From an uncultured Sphingomonas sp. (lineage in GTDB: Bacteria; Pseudomonadota; Alphaproteobacteria; Sphingomonadales; Sphingomonadaceae): a DNA stretch of 55,003 nucleotides. How positions within the stretch are numbered: the stretch's first letter is position 1; each line of letters begins with the position of its first letter. A program made the position numbers and the translations under genes. The notes beneath the pieces were generated by a model. It worked only from the letters and a program-made list of their open reading frames with translations. It was not told where the DNA came from and searched no databases. The stretch is from assembly GCF_937871615.1 (NCBI RefSeq), contig NZ_CALMPA010000026.1, forward strand, positions 1 to 55,003, read 5' to 3'. Of this stretch, positions 8,720 through 16,817 are shown in pieces.

Positions 8720-9508
8720 CTAACCAGGCATCACCGCGCCGCTGTCGCAATTGATTGACTGGCCAGTGATTGTCCGGCTTTCGTCGCTCGCGAGAAACAA
8801 GGCGAGCGCGGCTATATCGTCCGGCGTCGATAATGTCTCCAGCGGCAGCCGCTCCAGTTCCGCGGCGCCCACCGCGCCGGCATCCATCCCCCGCTCGGCG
8901 GCGAGCCGAGCGATCCAATCGCGATACAATTGTGTGTCAATACGCCCAGGCACGATGCAATTGCAGCGGATGCCGTATTTCCCCACCTCGATCGCGACAC
9001 TCTTGGTGAAGGTGCGTAGCGCAGCCTTCGCGGTCGCATAGTGGCTCTTGCGCGGCAACCCGGCATAACCGGCGGTCGACGACAGGTTGATGATCGCGCC
9101 TCCACGCTACGCGAGCATCGAGCGGTTCAGCACCTCGCGAGTGCATAGCATTGCCGCGGTAAGATCAATCGCGATCGTCGCGTTCCAGTTCTGGAGCGTT
9201 TGCTCCCAGATAAAGCGGTCCTCTCCCGGCGCGGCGGCATTGTTGACGAGAATATCAATCCGCCCAAAAACTTCAGCCGTGCGGGCGACAGCGGATACAA
9301 CGTCTTCCTCACGCGTCAAATCCGCGACGATCGCGATCGCATCCGCGCCGATCGTATGCGCGGCTTGCTCCACTCCCTCCGCGCTCCGCGCCACCAGCGC
9401 CACTTTCGCGCCTTCACGCGCGAACCGTAACGCCAGCACTGGGCCGACCCCACGGCTGGCACCGGTGACGATCGCGACGCGGCCCGCCAAGCGGCCGGCT
9501 GCGCTCAT
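8720..9508 (-). pseudogene. SDR gene interrupted by one in-frame amber codon
   Basis: Two reading frames on the minus strand are the two halves of one classical SDR in the same frame. The N-terminal half starts at ATG 9508 and holds VTGASRGVG and ILVNNAAAPG. The C-terminal half holds INLSSTAGYAG, SHYATAKAAL with the catalytic Tyr/Lys, and the terminal SRTITGQSINCDSGAV. The only break is a TAG at 9107-9109, codon 134 of 262 sense positions, between SMLA and RGGAIIN. Related SDRs usually have a polar residue there, so a single CAG-to-TAG or similar change is likely. No frameshift is needed. The start overlaps the MFS stop (ATGA), so this was the second gene of the MFS unit. It is either a recent pseudogene or a sequencing error; the C-terminal part alone would lack the cofactor-binding half. 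Confidence 0.85.
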
Positions 9509-10785
9509 GCCGTCTTCCGGAGACGCCCGGCCGCGATGAAGCAGACCGCACCGGCCAGATAGAACAGATTGAGCGTGAGCATCGCCGATTTGAGCGAATG
9601 CGGGCCACCATAAGTGTCGCTGAGCAGTCCCACGACGAAGGGGCCGCCGCCATAGCCGAACAGATTCGCCATCACCATTTCTACCGCGATCACCGTGCCG
9701 CGGATACTGGCCGGCGTGAGATTAAGGAGCGCGCCGTAACTGATGCCGAGAAAGGAATAGCAAAACAGGCTGTAGCCGGAGATCGCGAGGACGGTCAGTG
9801 CAATGCTCGGGGCCATCAGCGCGCCGGCGGCGAACAGCATCGTCAGCAACGCGATCGAGCCACACAGGATCAGCATCCTGTTGGGCTCGCCCTTCGCCAG
9901 CCGGTCGGCCAACGTGCCGGTGAAGATCAGGCCGATGCCCCCGCAAATCCCGGAGGCGAAGGCGATCACCATGCCCGCCCCCTGAATCGACATCATATGT
10001 TCGCGCATCAGGAACGGCACGAACCAGCCCGTCACACCCGTATTCGCGGCGGACAACAACGCCGCGCCGATCATGAGCAATAGCACCCGGGTATCCCGCC
10101 CGATGAAGCGAAAGGCATCGGCCAGCCGCTTGTTCCATGGCGCGTCATAGGCGGGCGCCTTCTGATCGAAAGCGCCTCGAACTGGCTCCCGCAGAAATAG
10201 CCAGATCAGCAGAGCGAGCGGAACGCCGGGCAGCCCCGCCGCCATGAAAGCCGCACGCCAGCCATAATGGGTGACGATCCACGCGCCGGCGATGAAGCAG
10301 AGCAGCGATCCAAGCGGGATACCCGTCTGGTAGATCGCCACCGCCGAGGCGCGCCGATCACGCGGAAAGAGATCAGTGATAATCGAGGTGGCGGTCGGCG
10401 AAGCGCCGGATTCCGCTGCCCCGACACCGACGCGGGTCAACAGCAGATGCCCATATGTGAAAGCGATACCGGCCATCGCCGTCATCGCGCTCCACACCGC
10501 AACGACGATCGCCAGCATCCGGCTGCGGTTGACGCGATCGGCCACCAACCCGAGCGGAATGGATGTCACCGCATAGATCAGGCCGAACGCGAGGCCGGTC
10601 AGCATGCCCAATTGCGCATCGCTCAGCATGAATTCGTGCTTCAGCGGCTCGATCACCAGTGACGCGACACGGCGATCAATCTGATTGAATGTCATCATCG
10701 CGGTCAACAGGATCAACGCTTTCCACGCGCCGGGCTTCACCGTCGACGTCCCCTTCAGATCATCGGCACCACTTCCCATCAGCAT
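9505..10785 (-). CDS. MFS transporter
   Basis: The product is 426 residues from ATG 10785, chosen because GGGAGAG lies 4 bases upstream and because the strongly conserved transporter part starts soon after. An in-frame extension to 10974 lacks hydrophobic or conserved sequence. About twelve hydrophobic segments are visible. The MFS signature between TM2 and TM3 reads GLVADRVNRSRM, with Asp and Arg in place, and the mid-loop DRLAKGEPNR repeats it. The nearby NQIDR in the first segment resembles the FxDR motif of anion:proton-type members (ACS/spinster-like). It is divergent from the AtuA gene, so it is a candidate importer of the acid or ester handled by the locus. Confidence 0.88.
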   Translation of the reverse strand: MLMGSGADDLKGTSTVKPGAWKALILLTAMMTFNQIDRRVASLVIEPLKHEFMLSDAQLGMLTGLAFGLIYAVTSIPLGLVADRVNRSRMLAIVVAVWSAMTAMAGIAFTYGHLLLTRVGVGAAESGASPTATSIITDLFPRDRRASAVAIYQTGIPLGSLLCFIAGAWIVTHYGWRAAFMAAGLPGVPLALLIWLFLREPVRGAFDQKAPAYDAPWNKRLADAFRFIGRDTRVLLLMIGAALLSAANTGVTGWFVPFLMREHMMSIQGAGMVIAFASGICGGIGLIFTGTLADRLAKGEPNRMLILCGSIALLTMLFAAGALMAPSIALTVLAISGYSLFCYSFLGISYGALLNLTPASIRGTVIAVEMVMANLFGYGGGPFVVGLLSDTYGGPHSLKSAMLTLNLFYLAGAVCFIAAGRLRKTA

Positions 10786-10846
10786 TCCACTCTCCCGCCC
10801 CGCGCTCTGGCGTCGCTTGGTCATCCCAGACTTATGGCCATCGCCC

Positions 10847-10874
10847 TTGACAGCAACCACCGTACGGGGGTTGC
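10847..10874 (+). promoter_or_regulatory. consensus -35 box joined to a 22-bp palindrome
   Basis: In the 158-bp divergent region between the MFS and AtuA genes, TTGACA (10847-10852) is followed at once by a near-perfect palindrome at 10853-10874. Its half-sites of 11 bases differ from exact symmetry at one pair. The position, between a -35 box and the expected -10, is typical for a TetR- or GntR-type repressor operator. The -10 itself is poor. The regulator is not in the window, and the assignment is inference from symmetry. Confidence 0.45.
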
Positions 10875-10943
10875 GCCCACCCACCGACGCGGCGAACTGC
10901 CATGTTGTCAAGCCATCAGAAAGACGGGCGGAGAGGAGCGGAG

Positions 10944-12776
10944 ATGGAGCGGGTCGTCCGCATCGGTGGGGCAACCGCCGCGATCAACGACAGCGGCATG
11001 GGCGTGCTGCAGTTCCTGCGCGACGACGTCCAGCTCGATTACATGGTGTTCGATTTGCTAGCGGAATCCGTGGTGGGCCGCCTCGCCCGCCAGAAACTTG
11101 ATGACCCGCAGACGGGCTATGTCGGCGCGTTCGTCGACCGACTGGTGGGACCACAGCTGCGCCACATCCGCGAACGCGGCATCCGGTTGATCGCCAACGC
11201 TGGCGGCGTTAATCCGCGCGGCTGCGCACAGGCGCTTCAGCGCAAGGCGGACCAACTGGGAGTGCCGGTGCGGATCGCGGTGGTCGATGGCGCAGACATG
11301 ACCCCGCTGCTCCCCGCGCTCGCTGGCAGTGCGGAGATGTTCGGTCGTGGCACGCTCGCGGACGGGCTGGCCGAAGCTGAACCCGTCCTCGCGCTCACCG
11401 CCTATCTGGGCGCGCTGCCGATCGCCGCCGCGCTGGGGCGCGGGGCAGACATTGTCATCACCGGCCGCATCGTCGATAGCGCGACGACGCTGGGCGCGCT
11501 GATCCACGAATTCGGCTGGGGCACGGACGATTTCGATCTTCTCGCCGCAGGAACGCTGGTCGGCCACCTGATCGAATGCAGCACCCAGGTGACCGGCGGT
11601 ACTTTCACCGACTGGCGCGAGGTGCCCGACTGGGCCAACATCGGCTATCCCATCGCGGAATGCCGGCCCGATGGAAGCGCGGTCATCACCAAACCGCCCG
11701 GCACCGGCGGCGTGGTGTCGATCGGATCGGTCGCCGAGCAATTGCTTTATGAGGTGGAGGATGTCGCGGCCTATCTCGTGCCCGATGTCGCGTGCGATTT
11801 CCGCGCGGTCGGGTTGCGCCAGGAAGCGCCGAACCGTGTTGAAGTAACAGGCGCGCGCGGCCGTTCCCGCCCGACGACATACAAGGCATGCCTGACCTAT
11901 GAGGCAGGTTGGCGCGGCGTTTATGCAATTCCGATCATCGGCCCCGACGCCGGCGAGCGCGCACGGATGCTGGGCAATGCGCTATTGCAACGCACCGGCG
12001 AGATGCTGCGCCAGCGCAACTGGAGCGGCTGGTCACGGACCGCGATCGAAGTGATCGGCGCCGACGCTGCCTATGGCATGAACAATCCGCGATCGCGCGA
12101 GGTCGTCGCGCGTTTCGCCGTGGAACATAACCAACGCGAAGCGGTGGACTTGTTCCTTGCCGAGGCAGCCGCATCGCTGATGGTTGTCGCGGGAGCGACG
12201 ATGCCGCTAACGCAGCAGGTCATCAAGGTGCAGCATCTTCGCAGCGCGCTGGTGGATAAAAAGATGCTGTCCCCCACCGTCTCGATCGACGGAAAGACGG
12301 TCGCGGTTGCCGTCCCGGCGGACGGCGGCTTCGATTCCACCGCCATCGCACGCGAGGCCCCGCCCCTGCCGGCGCCCGGCGAAATTCTTGCAGCGAGCGT
12401 CCCGCTCGTCGCACTTGCCTGGGTCCGCAGCGGCGACAAGGGGGATCTGTTCAACCTCGCGGTGATCGCGCGCAAGCCGCGCTTCCTGCCCTATCTCACG
12501 GCAGCGCTGCCGCCGGAGGCGATCGCGGAACGTTATGCCCATCTGGTTGAAGGCGCGCACCACCCGGTCGAACGCCAATATGCGCCCGGCCTTTCCGCGC
12601 TCAATTTCGTCATTCGCGGAACCATGGGCGGCGGCCTCGCCGCGAATATTCGCTTCGATTCTCCCGGCAAGGGGAACGGCCAGCAATTGCTCGATTTTCC
12701 GATCGCGGTGCCGGCGGAACTGGCGGCGCTGCTGCATGAAGGCACCGGCCCTCGCGGAGGTCTAGACCATGGATAA
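10944..12776 (+). CDS. AtuA-like protein (DUF1446 plus AtuA-like ferredoxin-fold domain), copy 1
   Basis: The 610-residue protein starts at ATG 10944 after a GGAGAGGAGCGGAG ribosome-binding site. The N-terminal two-thirds is the DUF1446/AtuA domain (PF07287): VRIGGATAAINDS at the start, GADIVITGRIVDSATTLG, HEFGWG, and CSTQVTGGTFTDW. The last quarter is the AtuA C-terminal domain, with WVRSGDKGDLFNLAVIARKP and a final MGGGLAANIRFDSPGKG. AtuA was named from acyclic-terpene (citronellol/geraniol) utilization in Pseudomonas, but its reaction is not established. No geranyl-CoA carboxylase subunits are seen nearby, so this is not the classical Atu pathway. It overlaps the Coq4-like gene by 8 bases, and a paralogue lies at 16818-18656. 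Confidence 0.85.
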   Translation: MERVVRIGGATAAINDSGMGVLQFLRDDVQLDYMVFDLLAESVVGRLARQKLDDPQTGYVGAFVDRLVGPQLRHIRERGIRLIANAGGVNPRGCAQALQRKADQLGVPVRIAVVDGADMTPLLPALAGSAEMFGRGTLADGLAEAEPVLALTAYLGALPIAAALGRGADIVITGRIVDSATTLGALIHEFGWGTDDFDLLAAGTLVGHLIECSTQVTGGTFTDWREVPDWANIGYPIAECRPDGSAVITKPPGTGGVVSIGSVAEQLLYEVEDVAAYLVPDVACDFRAVGLRQEAPNRVEVTGARGRSRPTTYKACLTYEAGWRGVYAIPIIGPDAGERARMLGNALLQRTGEMLRQRNWSGWSRTAIEVIGADAAYGMNNPRSREVVARFAVEHNQREAVDLFLAEAAASLMVVAGATMPLTQQVIKVQHLRSALVDKKMLSPTVSIDGKTVAVAVPADGGFDSTAIAREAPPLPAPGEILAASVPLVALAWVRSGDKGDLFNLAVIARKPRFLPYLTAALPPEAIAERYAHLVEGAHHPVERQYAPGLSALNFVIRGTMGGGLAANIRFDSPGKGNGQQLLDFPIAVPAELAALLHEGTGPRGGLDHG

Positions 12777-13596
12777 CCTCGACTATCTGATGCAGCGGGT
12801 GAAACCCGTTCAGACGGGGAGCAGTGTGCTCACCAGCACGTCCAAATATCTCAATCACGCAGGCCTGCGCGACTGGATCGCCACCCATTTCCTGCGCCGC
12901 AACGGACCCGACCGAGGTAACGAAGGGGATACGGCCGACGGGCTGATCTCCGCGCTGGCGCAGCTTACCGATACCGACGAGATCGAACGCCTGATCGCCA
13001 ATGAACGTGAACGCAATCCCGTGTTCCGCGCGTGGATCGACGAAGCCTATATCGGCCCGCACAGCGTGGAGTATTTCGCGGAATATCGGCCCGGAACGAT
13101 CGGCGGCATCTACCATGACTGCCTCGTCAATCGCGGCTTTCAGGTCAATCTGGGACGGGGCACACTCCAACCGCGAACGCCCTATGAGTTCATCCGCTTT
13201 CGCATGGGGCAGATCCACGATTTCGAACATCTCGTCACCGGCGGCGGCTTCAACACGTTGGGCGAACTGCTGCCTTATTTCGTGCGCCTGGCGAATGTGC
13301 ATCGCCACCTGTCGCCGGCGCTGGCGGGGGAGTTGACCAAATTCTACGTGCTGGGCGGCTATCGCTTTCCCGTTCGCGCAGGGCTGCACTATCCGGAGAT
13401 TTACCTGACCGTGCTGGACATCGTGCAGCGCGGTATCCGCATCGGCCTTGAATCAACACCGATCTTCATGGCGCGGTTCGAGGATGTGTTACACCTCACA
13501 CCGATCGAGGCGAGGGAGGCGCTCGGCATCCGCCATGCCGAAGATCTGGATACCGATGAAGCCTCACGCATCTTCGACGATCGCGGCGACGCCTGA
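12769..13596 (+). CDS. Coq4-family protein in a catabolic operon
   Basis: The 275-residue protein carries the Coq4 metal motif HDFEH followed by a downstream Glu (QIHDFEHLVTGGGFNTLGE, His-Asp-x-x-His...Glu). The preceding RFRMGQIHD helix and the following VRLANVHRHLSPA helix are as in the family. Coq4 proteins function in ubiquinone biosynthesis; the yeast and human proteins are linked to oxidative decarboxylation at ring C1 of Q precursors. Here the gene overlaps an AtuA-like gene by 8 bases and is followed by an esterase, with no ubi genes near. A catabolic or auxiliary role on an aromatic or quinone-like intermediate is therefore possible, but unproven. It is encoded from ATG 12769. Confidence 0.82.
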   Translation: MDNLDYLMQRVKPVQTGSSVLTSTSKYLNHAGLRDWIATHFLRRNGPDRGNEGDTADGLISALAQLTDTDEIERLIANERERNPVFRAWIDEAYIGPHSVEYFAEYRPGTIGGIYHDCLVNRGFQVNLGRGTLQPRTPYEFIRFRMGQIHDFEHLVTGGGFNTLGELLPYFVRLANVHRHLSPALAGELTKFYVLGGYRFPVRAGLHYPEIYLTVLDIVQRGIRIGLESTPIFMARFEDVLHLTPIEAREALGIRHAEDLDTDEASRIFDDRGDA

Positions 13597-13597
13597 G

Positions 13598-14542
13598 ATG
13601 GAATTGCATCCGATCGCGGTAGCCACGCTGGAGGCGATCGCGGCCTCTGGCCAGACGCCCTATCATCTCTCCACACCACAGGAGGCCCGGGCCGACGTTT
13701 CCGCGCGGCTCCGCGCGGTGGCGCCGCGTCCGCATCCGGGAATCGCCCGGATCGAGACGATCGCCGTGCCCGGTGCGGTCGCGCCGATCACCTGCCGCCG
13801 CTACACGCCGATCGAGACGACTGCGGACGGCGCCATCGTCTATGCGCATGGCGGCGGCTGGGTGTTCGGCGCGCCGGAACTGTTCGATCCGCTGTGCAGC
13901 TGGCTTGCGGTCGCCGCGCAATGCCCGGTGATATCGGTGGATTATCGGCTGGCGCCGGAAACGCGCTTTCCCGGCGCGCTGGAGGATATCGCGGCGGCAG
14001 TGAGAGCGTTGGCGAACGGCCCGGCCAGCGTCGTCGTCGCCGGCGACAGCGCTGGGGGCAATCTGGCTGCGGCGGCGGCGCTGATGCTCGCGGACTGCGG
14101 CGATGCCACCATCGCGGGCCAGATCCTGCTCTACCCGGTACTCGACCATGATTTCGAGACGACCTCCTATCGTGCGCTCGGTGATGCCGGCCGAATTATC
14201 TCCACTGCGGACATGCGGTGGTTCTGGGACCAATATGCCCGATCATCGGCCGACCGGATGAACCCGCTCGCCTCGCCGCTTCGCGCACCGCGCGTCGATC
14301 ATTTGCCCCCCACCTATGTCGCGGTCGGCGGGTGGGATCCGCTGCACGACGAAGGCGTCTCATTCTGCGAACGTCTCAAGCAGGCCGGTGTACCCGTCAA
14401 GCTCGACGACTTTGCCGATATGATGCATGGCTTTTGCAGCCAAGCCGGCTTGCTCGATCGCGCCGACCACGCGCTTGCGCGGGCGGGAGAATGCGCGCGT
14501 CGGTGGCTCGGCCGGAAAAAAGGCAGAAGCGCCCCCCGATAA
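13598..14542 (+). CDS. alpha/beta hydrolase, hormone-sensitive-lipase type esterase
   Basis: The 314-residue protein has the HSL-family oxyanion motif HGGGW, the nucleophile elbow GDSAGG, the acidic segment GGWDPLHDEG and the catalytic histidine region MMHGF. All catalytic parts are in place and the order is typical of bacterial carboxylesterases of family IV. ATG 13598 follows the Coq4 stop by one base, and an upstream extension overlaps that gene in another frame. No signal peptide is seen, so it should act in the cytoplasm. It likely frees an acid or alcohol from an ester or lactone formed in the same pathway. Confidence 0.88.
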   Translation: MELHPIAVATLEAIAASGQTPYHLSTPQEARADVSARLRAVAPRPHPGIARIETIAVPGAVAPITCRRYTPIETTADGAIVYAHGGGWVFGAPELFDPLCSWLAVAAQCPVISVDYRLAPETRFPGALEDIAAAVRALANGPASVVVAGDSAGGNLAAAAALMLADCGDATIAGQILLYPVLDHDFETTSYRALGDAGRIISTADMRWFWDQYARSSADRMNPLASPLRAPRVDHLPPTYVAVGGWDPLHDEGVSFCERLKQAGVPVKLDDFADMMHGFCSQAGLLDRADHALARAGECARRWLGRKKGRSAPR

Positions 14543-14658
14543 CCTCAAATGGGGATCATCGCTGCGTTACAGACCGGGATATTCAACCAAACTGGCGCCA
14601 AATATAGTGCCACATACTAATGACAGGCCCGAATGGGCCCTGCAGGGAGGGGAAGAAC

Positions 14659-16794
14659 ATGCAATTTTCGGCGCACAGGCGTCTGCTGGCCAGCACGGCT
14701 CTCGCGTTCGCGGTGATGATGCCGGGCGCGGCGCATGCCCAGAATGCTCGACCCGCAGAACAGGACGGCACGGTGGCGGACAGCCCCGCCGCAAGCAATG
14801 ACGGCGAGATCATCGTCACCGCGCAGCGCCGCGAGGAAAAGCTCAAGGACGTGCCGATCAGCGTCACGGCCGTTACCGGCGACCAACTGGCGCAAAGCGG
14901 CGTGACCGGCTCCCGCGAACTCGCGTTGCTCGCGCCAGGTGTAAACATCAACACGACAGGTGCCGCCGCTCAGGCAACCGTGCGCGGGGTGGGCAACACC
15001 GTGGTGGGCGGCAACTCGGAATCGCCGGTCGCACTGTATATCGACGGCGTTTATGTCGCCGGCCAGTATTTCGCCGTGTTCGATCTGGCGAACATCGATT
15101 CGATCCAGGTTCTGAAGGGGCCGCAGGGGACGCTGTTCGGCCGCAACGCGACGGGCGGCGCCATTCTGGTGACCACGTCGCGGCCGCAGAACTATTTCAC
15201 CGGCAGCCTCACCACCAGCTACGGCAATTTCAACGATTACCGTATTGGCGGCTTCATCAGCGGCCCGATCACGGAATCGCTGAGCTTCGATGTCGCTGCC
15301 AATTATCACAAGAACGACGGTTACGCGCGCGACGTGCTGCGCAACACAAAGCTGGCCACCTACGAAGACAAGAGCGTCCGCGCCAAGCTGCTGTTCAAGC
15401 CCGACGACGCCACCAGCGTTATGCTGATCGGCGACTATGGCCGCATTCGTGACGAGACAGCGGTCGCGATCCGCCCGATCGCCACTTCGTCCACGCCGGG
15501 AGCACTGGTGCCGACGAACCCGCGCGAACTAGCGCTGTCGTTCGACCCCTATGCCATTACCGAAGGCGGCGGCGTCAGCCTCGAGATATCCCACGATTTC
15601 GATGCGTTTACCGTCAAATCGCTCTCAGCTTACCGACAGACCAAAAACTACTCGCTGACCGATCAAGATCGCGTCGCCAATCCGATCAGCCGGATCGACA
15701 CGACAATCCGCGACAATTATTTCACGCAGGAAGTGACGGTTTCCAATTCGAAGCCCGGCCGGTTCCAGTGGATCGCCGGTGCATTCTATTACGGTGACAC
15801 GGTCGAGAACCCGACCTATTCAAACGTGACCACGCTGCTCAACAATGCGCGCCTTCAGGTCAATGCCTATGCGCTGTTCGGCGAAGGCACCTATGCACTG
15901 ACCGACGCGCTGAAGCTCACCGCCGGCATTCGCTACAGTACGGAGGAGCGCACGTTCCTGTCCCGCCGCTCGACCGGCGCGGTACAAAGCACCTTCCAGT
16001 CGCTCAACGCTGATGCTTGGACGCCACGCCTATCGCTGATCTATGCGATCAACCCTGCATCAAATGTCTATGCGACCTATTCTAAGGGGTTCAAGAGCGG
16101 CCTGTTTCCCGCCGCCACCTTCAACGCGCCTGCGGTGAAGCCGGAAACGCTGAACTCTTATGAAGTCGGCTACAAGCTCTCCAGCGGCCCCACCAGCTTC
16201 ACCCTCGCTGGTTATTATTACGACTACAAAGAGTTGCAGGTCACAACTCGCACGCCAGCGGGCCTGCAGACGCTGCTGAACGCGGCAAGCGCCGAAATCT
16301 ACGGCGTCGACGCCGACCTCTCAGTGCGGGTCGCCGAGGGGCTGAAGCTCCGTCTGGCCGGTGCCTACACGCATTCGAAATACAAGGATTTCACCAGCGC
16401 CCCGTTCTTCACACCGGTCCCCGGCGCGGGCAACACCACCTCCGTCGGCGACGCGACCGGCAATCCGCTGGTTCGCACGCCGAAATGGACCGCAACGGCG
16501 GGCGTGCGTTACGAAACGGCGGTCGGATCGGGCAAGGTCGATTTCAGCGCCGACTATTATTACAACTCGGGCTTCTCGTGGACGTTCGACAACCGCTACA
16601 GAGAGGCGAGCTATTCGCTCGTCAACGCTCAACTCGGCTGGTCGCCGGACGGGAAAAACTTCCGTCTTTCGGTGTTCGGCAAGAATTTGACCAACGAGCT
16701 TTATTCAATGGGCACCTCGGTGACGACATTCGCCACCGCCGCCGCTTATGCCCCGCCGCGCAGCTATGGCGTCGCGGCGAGCTTCAAGTTCTGA
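14659..16794 (+). CDS. TonB-dependent outer-membrane receptor
   Basis: The product is 711 residues with a signal peptide (MQFSAHRRLLASTALAFA, then AHAQN cleavage). It starts after the RBS GGGAGGGGAAG at ATG 14659; the ATG 39 bases upstream lacks an RBS. The TonB box region is DGEIIVTAQRREEKLKDVPISVT. The plug follows with VLKGPQGTLFGRNATGGAI. The barrel ends in the terminal aromatic strand GVAASFKF. This is a sphingomonad-type receptor, of the size expected for import of small hydrophobic or conjugated compounds rather than siderophores. Its place between two AtuA-like genes links it to uptake of the pathway substrate. Confidence 0.93.
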   Translation: MQFSAHRRLLASTALAFAVMMPGAAHAQNARPAEQDGTVADSPAASNDGEIIVTAQRREEKLKDVPISVTAVTGDQLAQSGVTGSRELALLAPGVNINTTGAAAQATVRGVGNTVVGGNSESPVALYIDGVYVAGQYFAVFDLANIDSIQVLKGPQGTLFGRNATGGAILVTTSRPQNYFTGSLTTSYGNFNDYRIGGFISGPITESLSFDVAANYHKNDGYARDVLRNTKLATYEDKSVRAKLLFKPDDATSVMLIGDYGRIRDETAVAIRPIATSSTPGALVPTNPRELALSFDPYAITEGGGVSLEISHDFDAFTVKSLSAYRQTKNYSLTDQDRVANPISRIDTTIRDNYFTQEVTVSNSKPGRFQWIAGAFYYGDTVENPTYSNVTTLLNNARLQVNAYALFGEGTYALTDALKLTAGIRYSTEERTFLSRRSTGAVQSTFQSLNADAWTPRLSLIYAINPASNVYATYSKGFKSGLFPAATFNAPAVKPETLNSYEVGYKLSSGPTSFTLAGYYYDYKELQVTTRTPAGLQTLLNAASAEIYGVDADLSVRVAEGLKLRLAGAYTHSKYKDFTSAPFFTPVPGAGNTTSVGDATGNPLVRTPKWTATAGVRYETAVGSGKVDFSADYYYNSGFSWTFDNRYREASYSLVNAQLGWSPDGKNFRLSVFGKNLTNELYSMGTSVTTFATAAAYAPPRSYGVAASFKF

Positions 16795-16817
16795 TGTCCG
16801 AAGCTGGGCACCGCACC

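Noticed and set aside
9107-9109. Recoding of the SDR amber codon as pyrrolysine or programmed read-through
   Set aside because: No pyl genes or structured read-through signal can be seen; ordinary mutation or error is simpler.
14625-14650. Small GGCCC-GAAT-GGGCC hairpin just before the TonB receptor start
   Set aside because: The stem is only 5 bp and matches no known leader element; probably incidental in GC-rich DNA.
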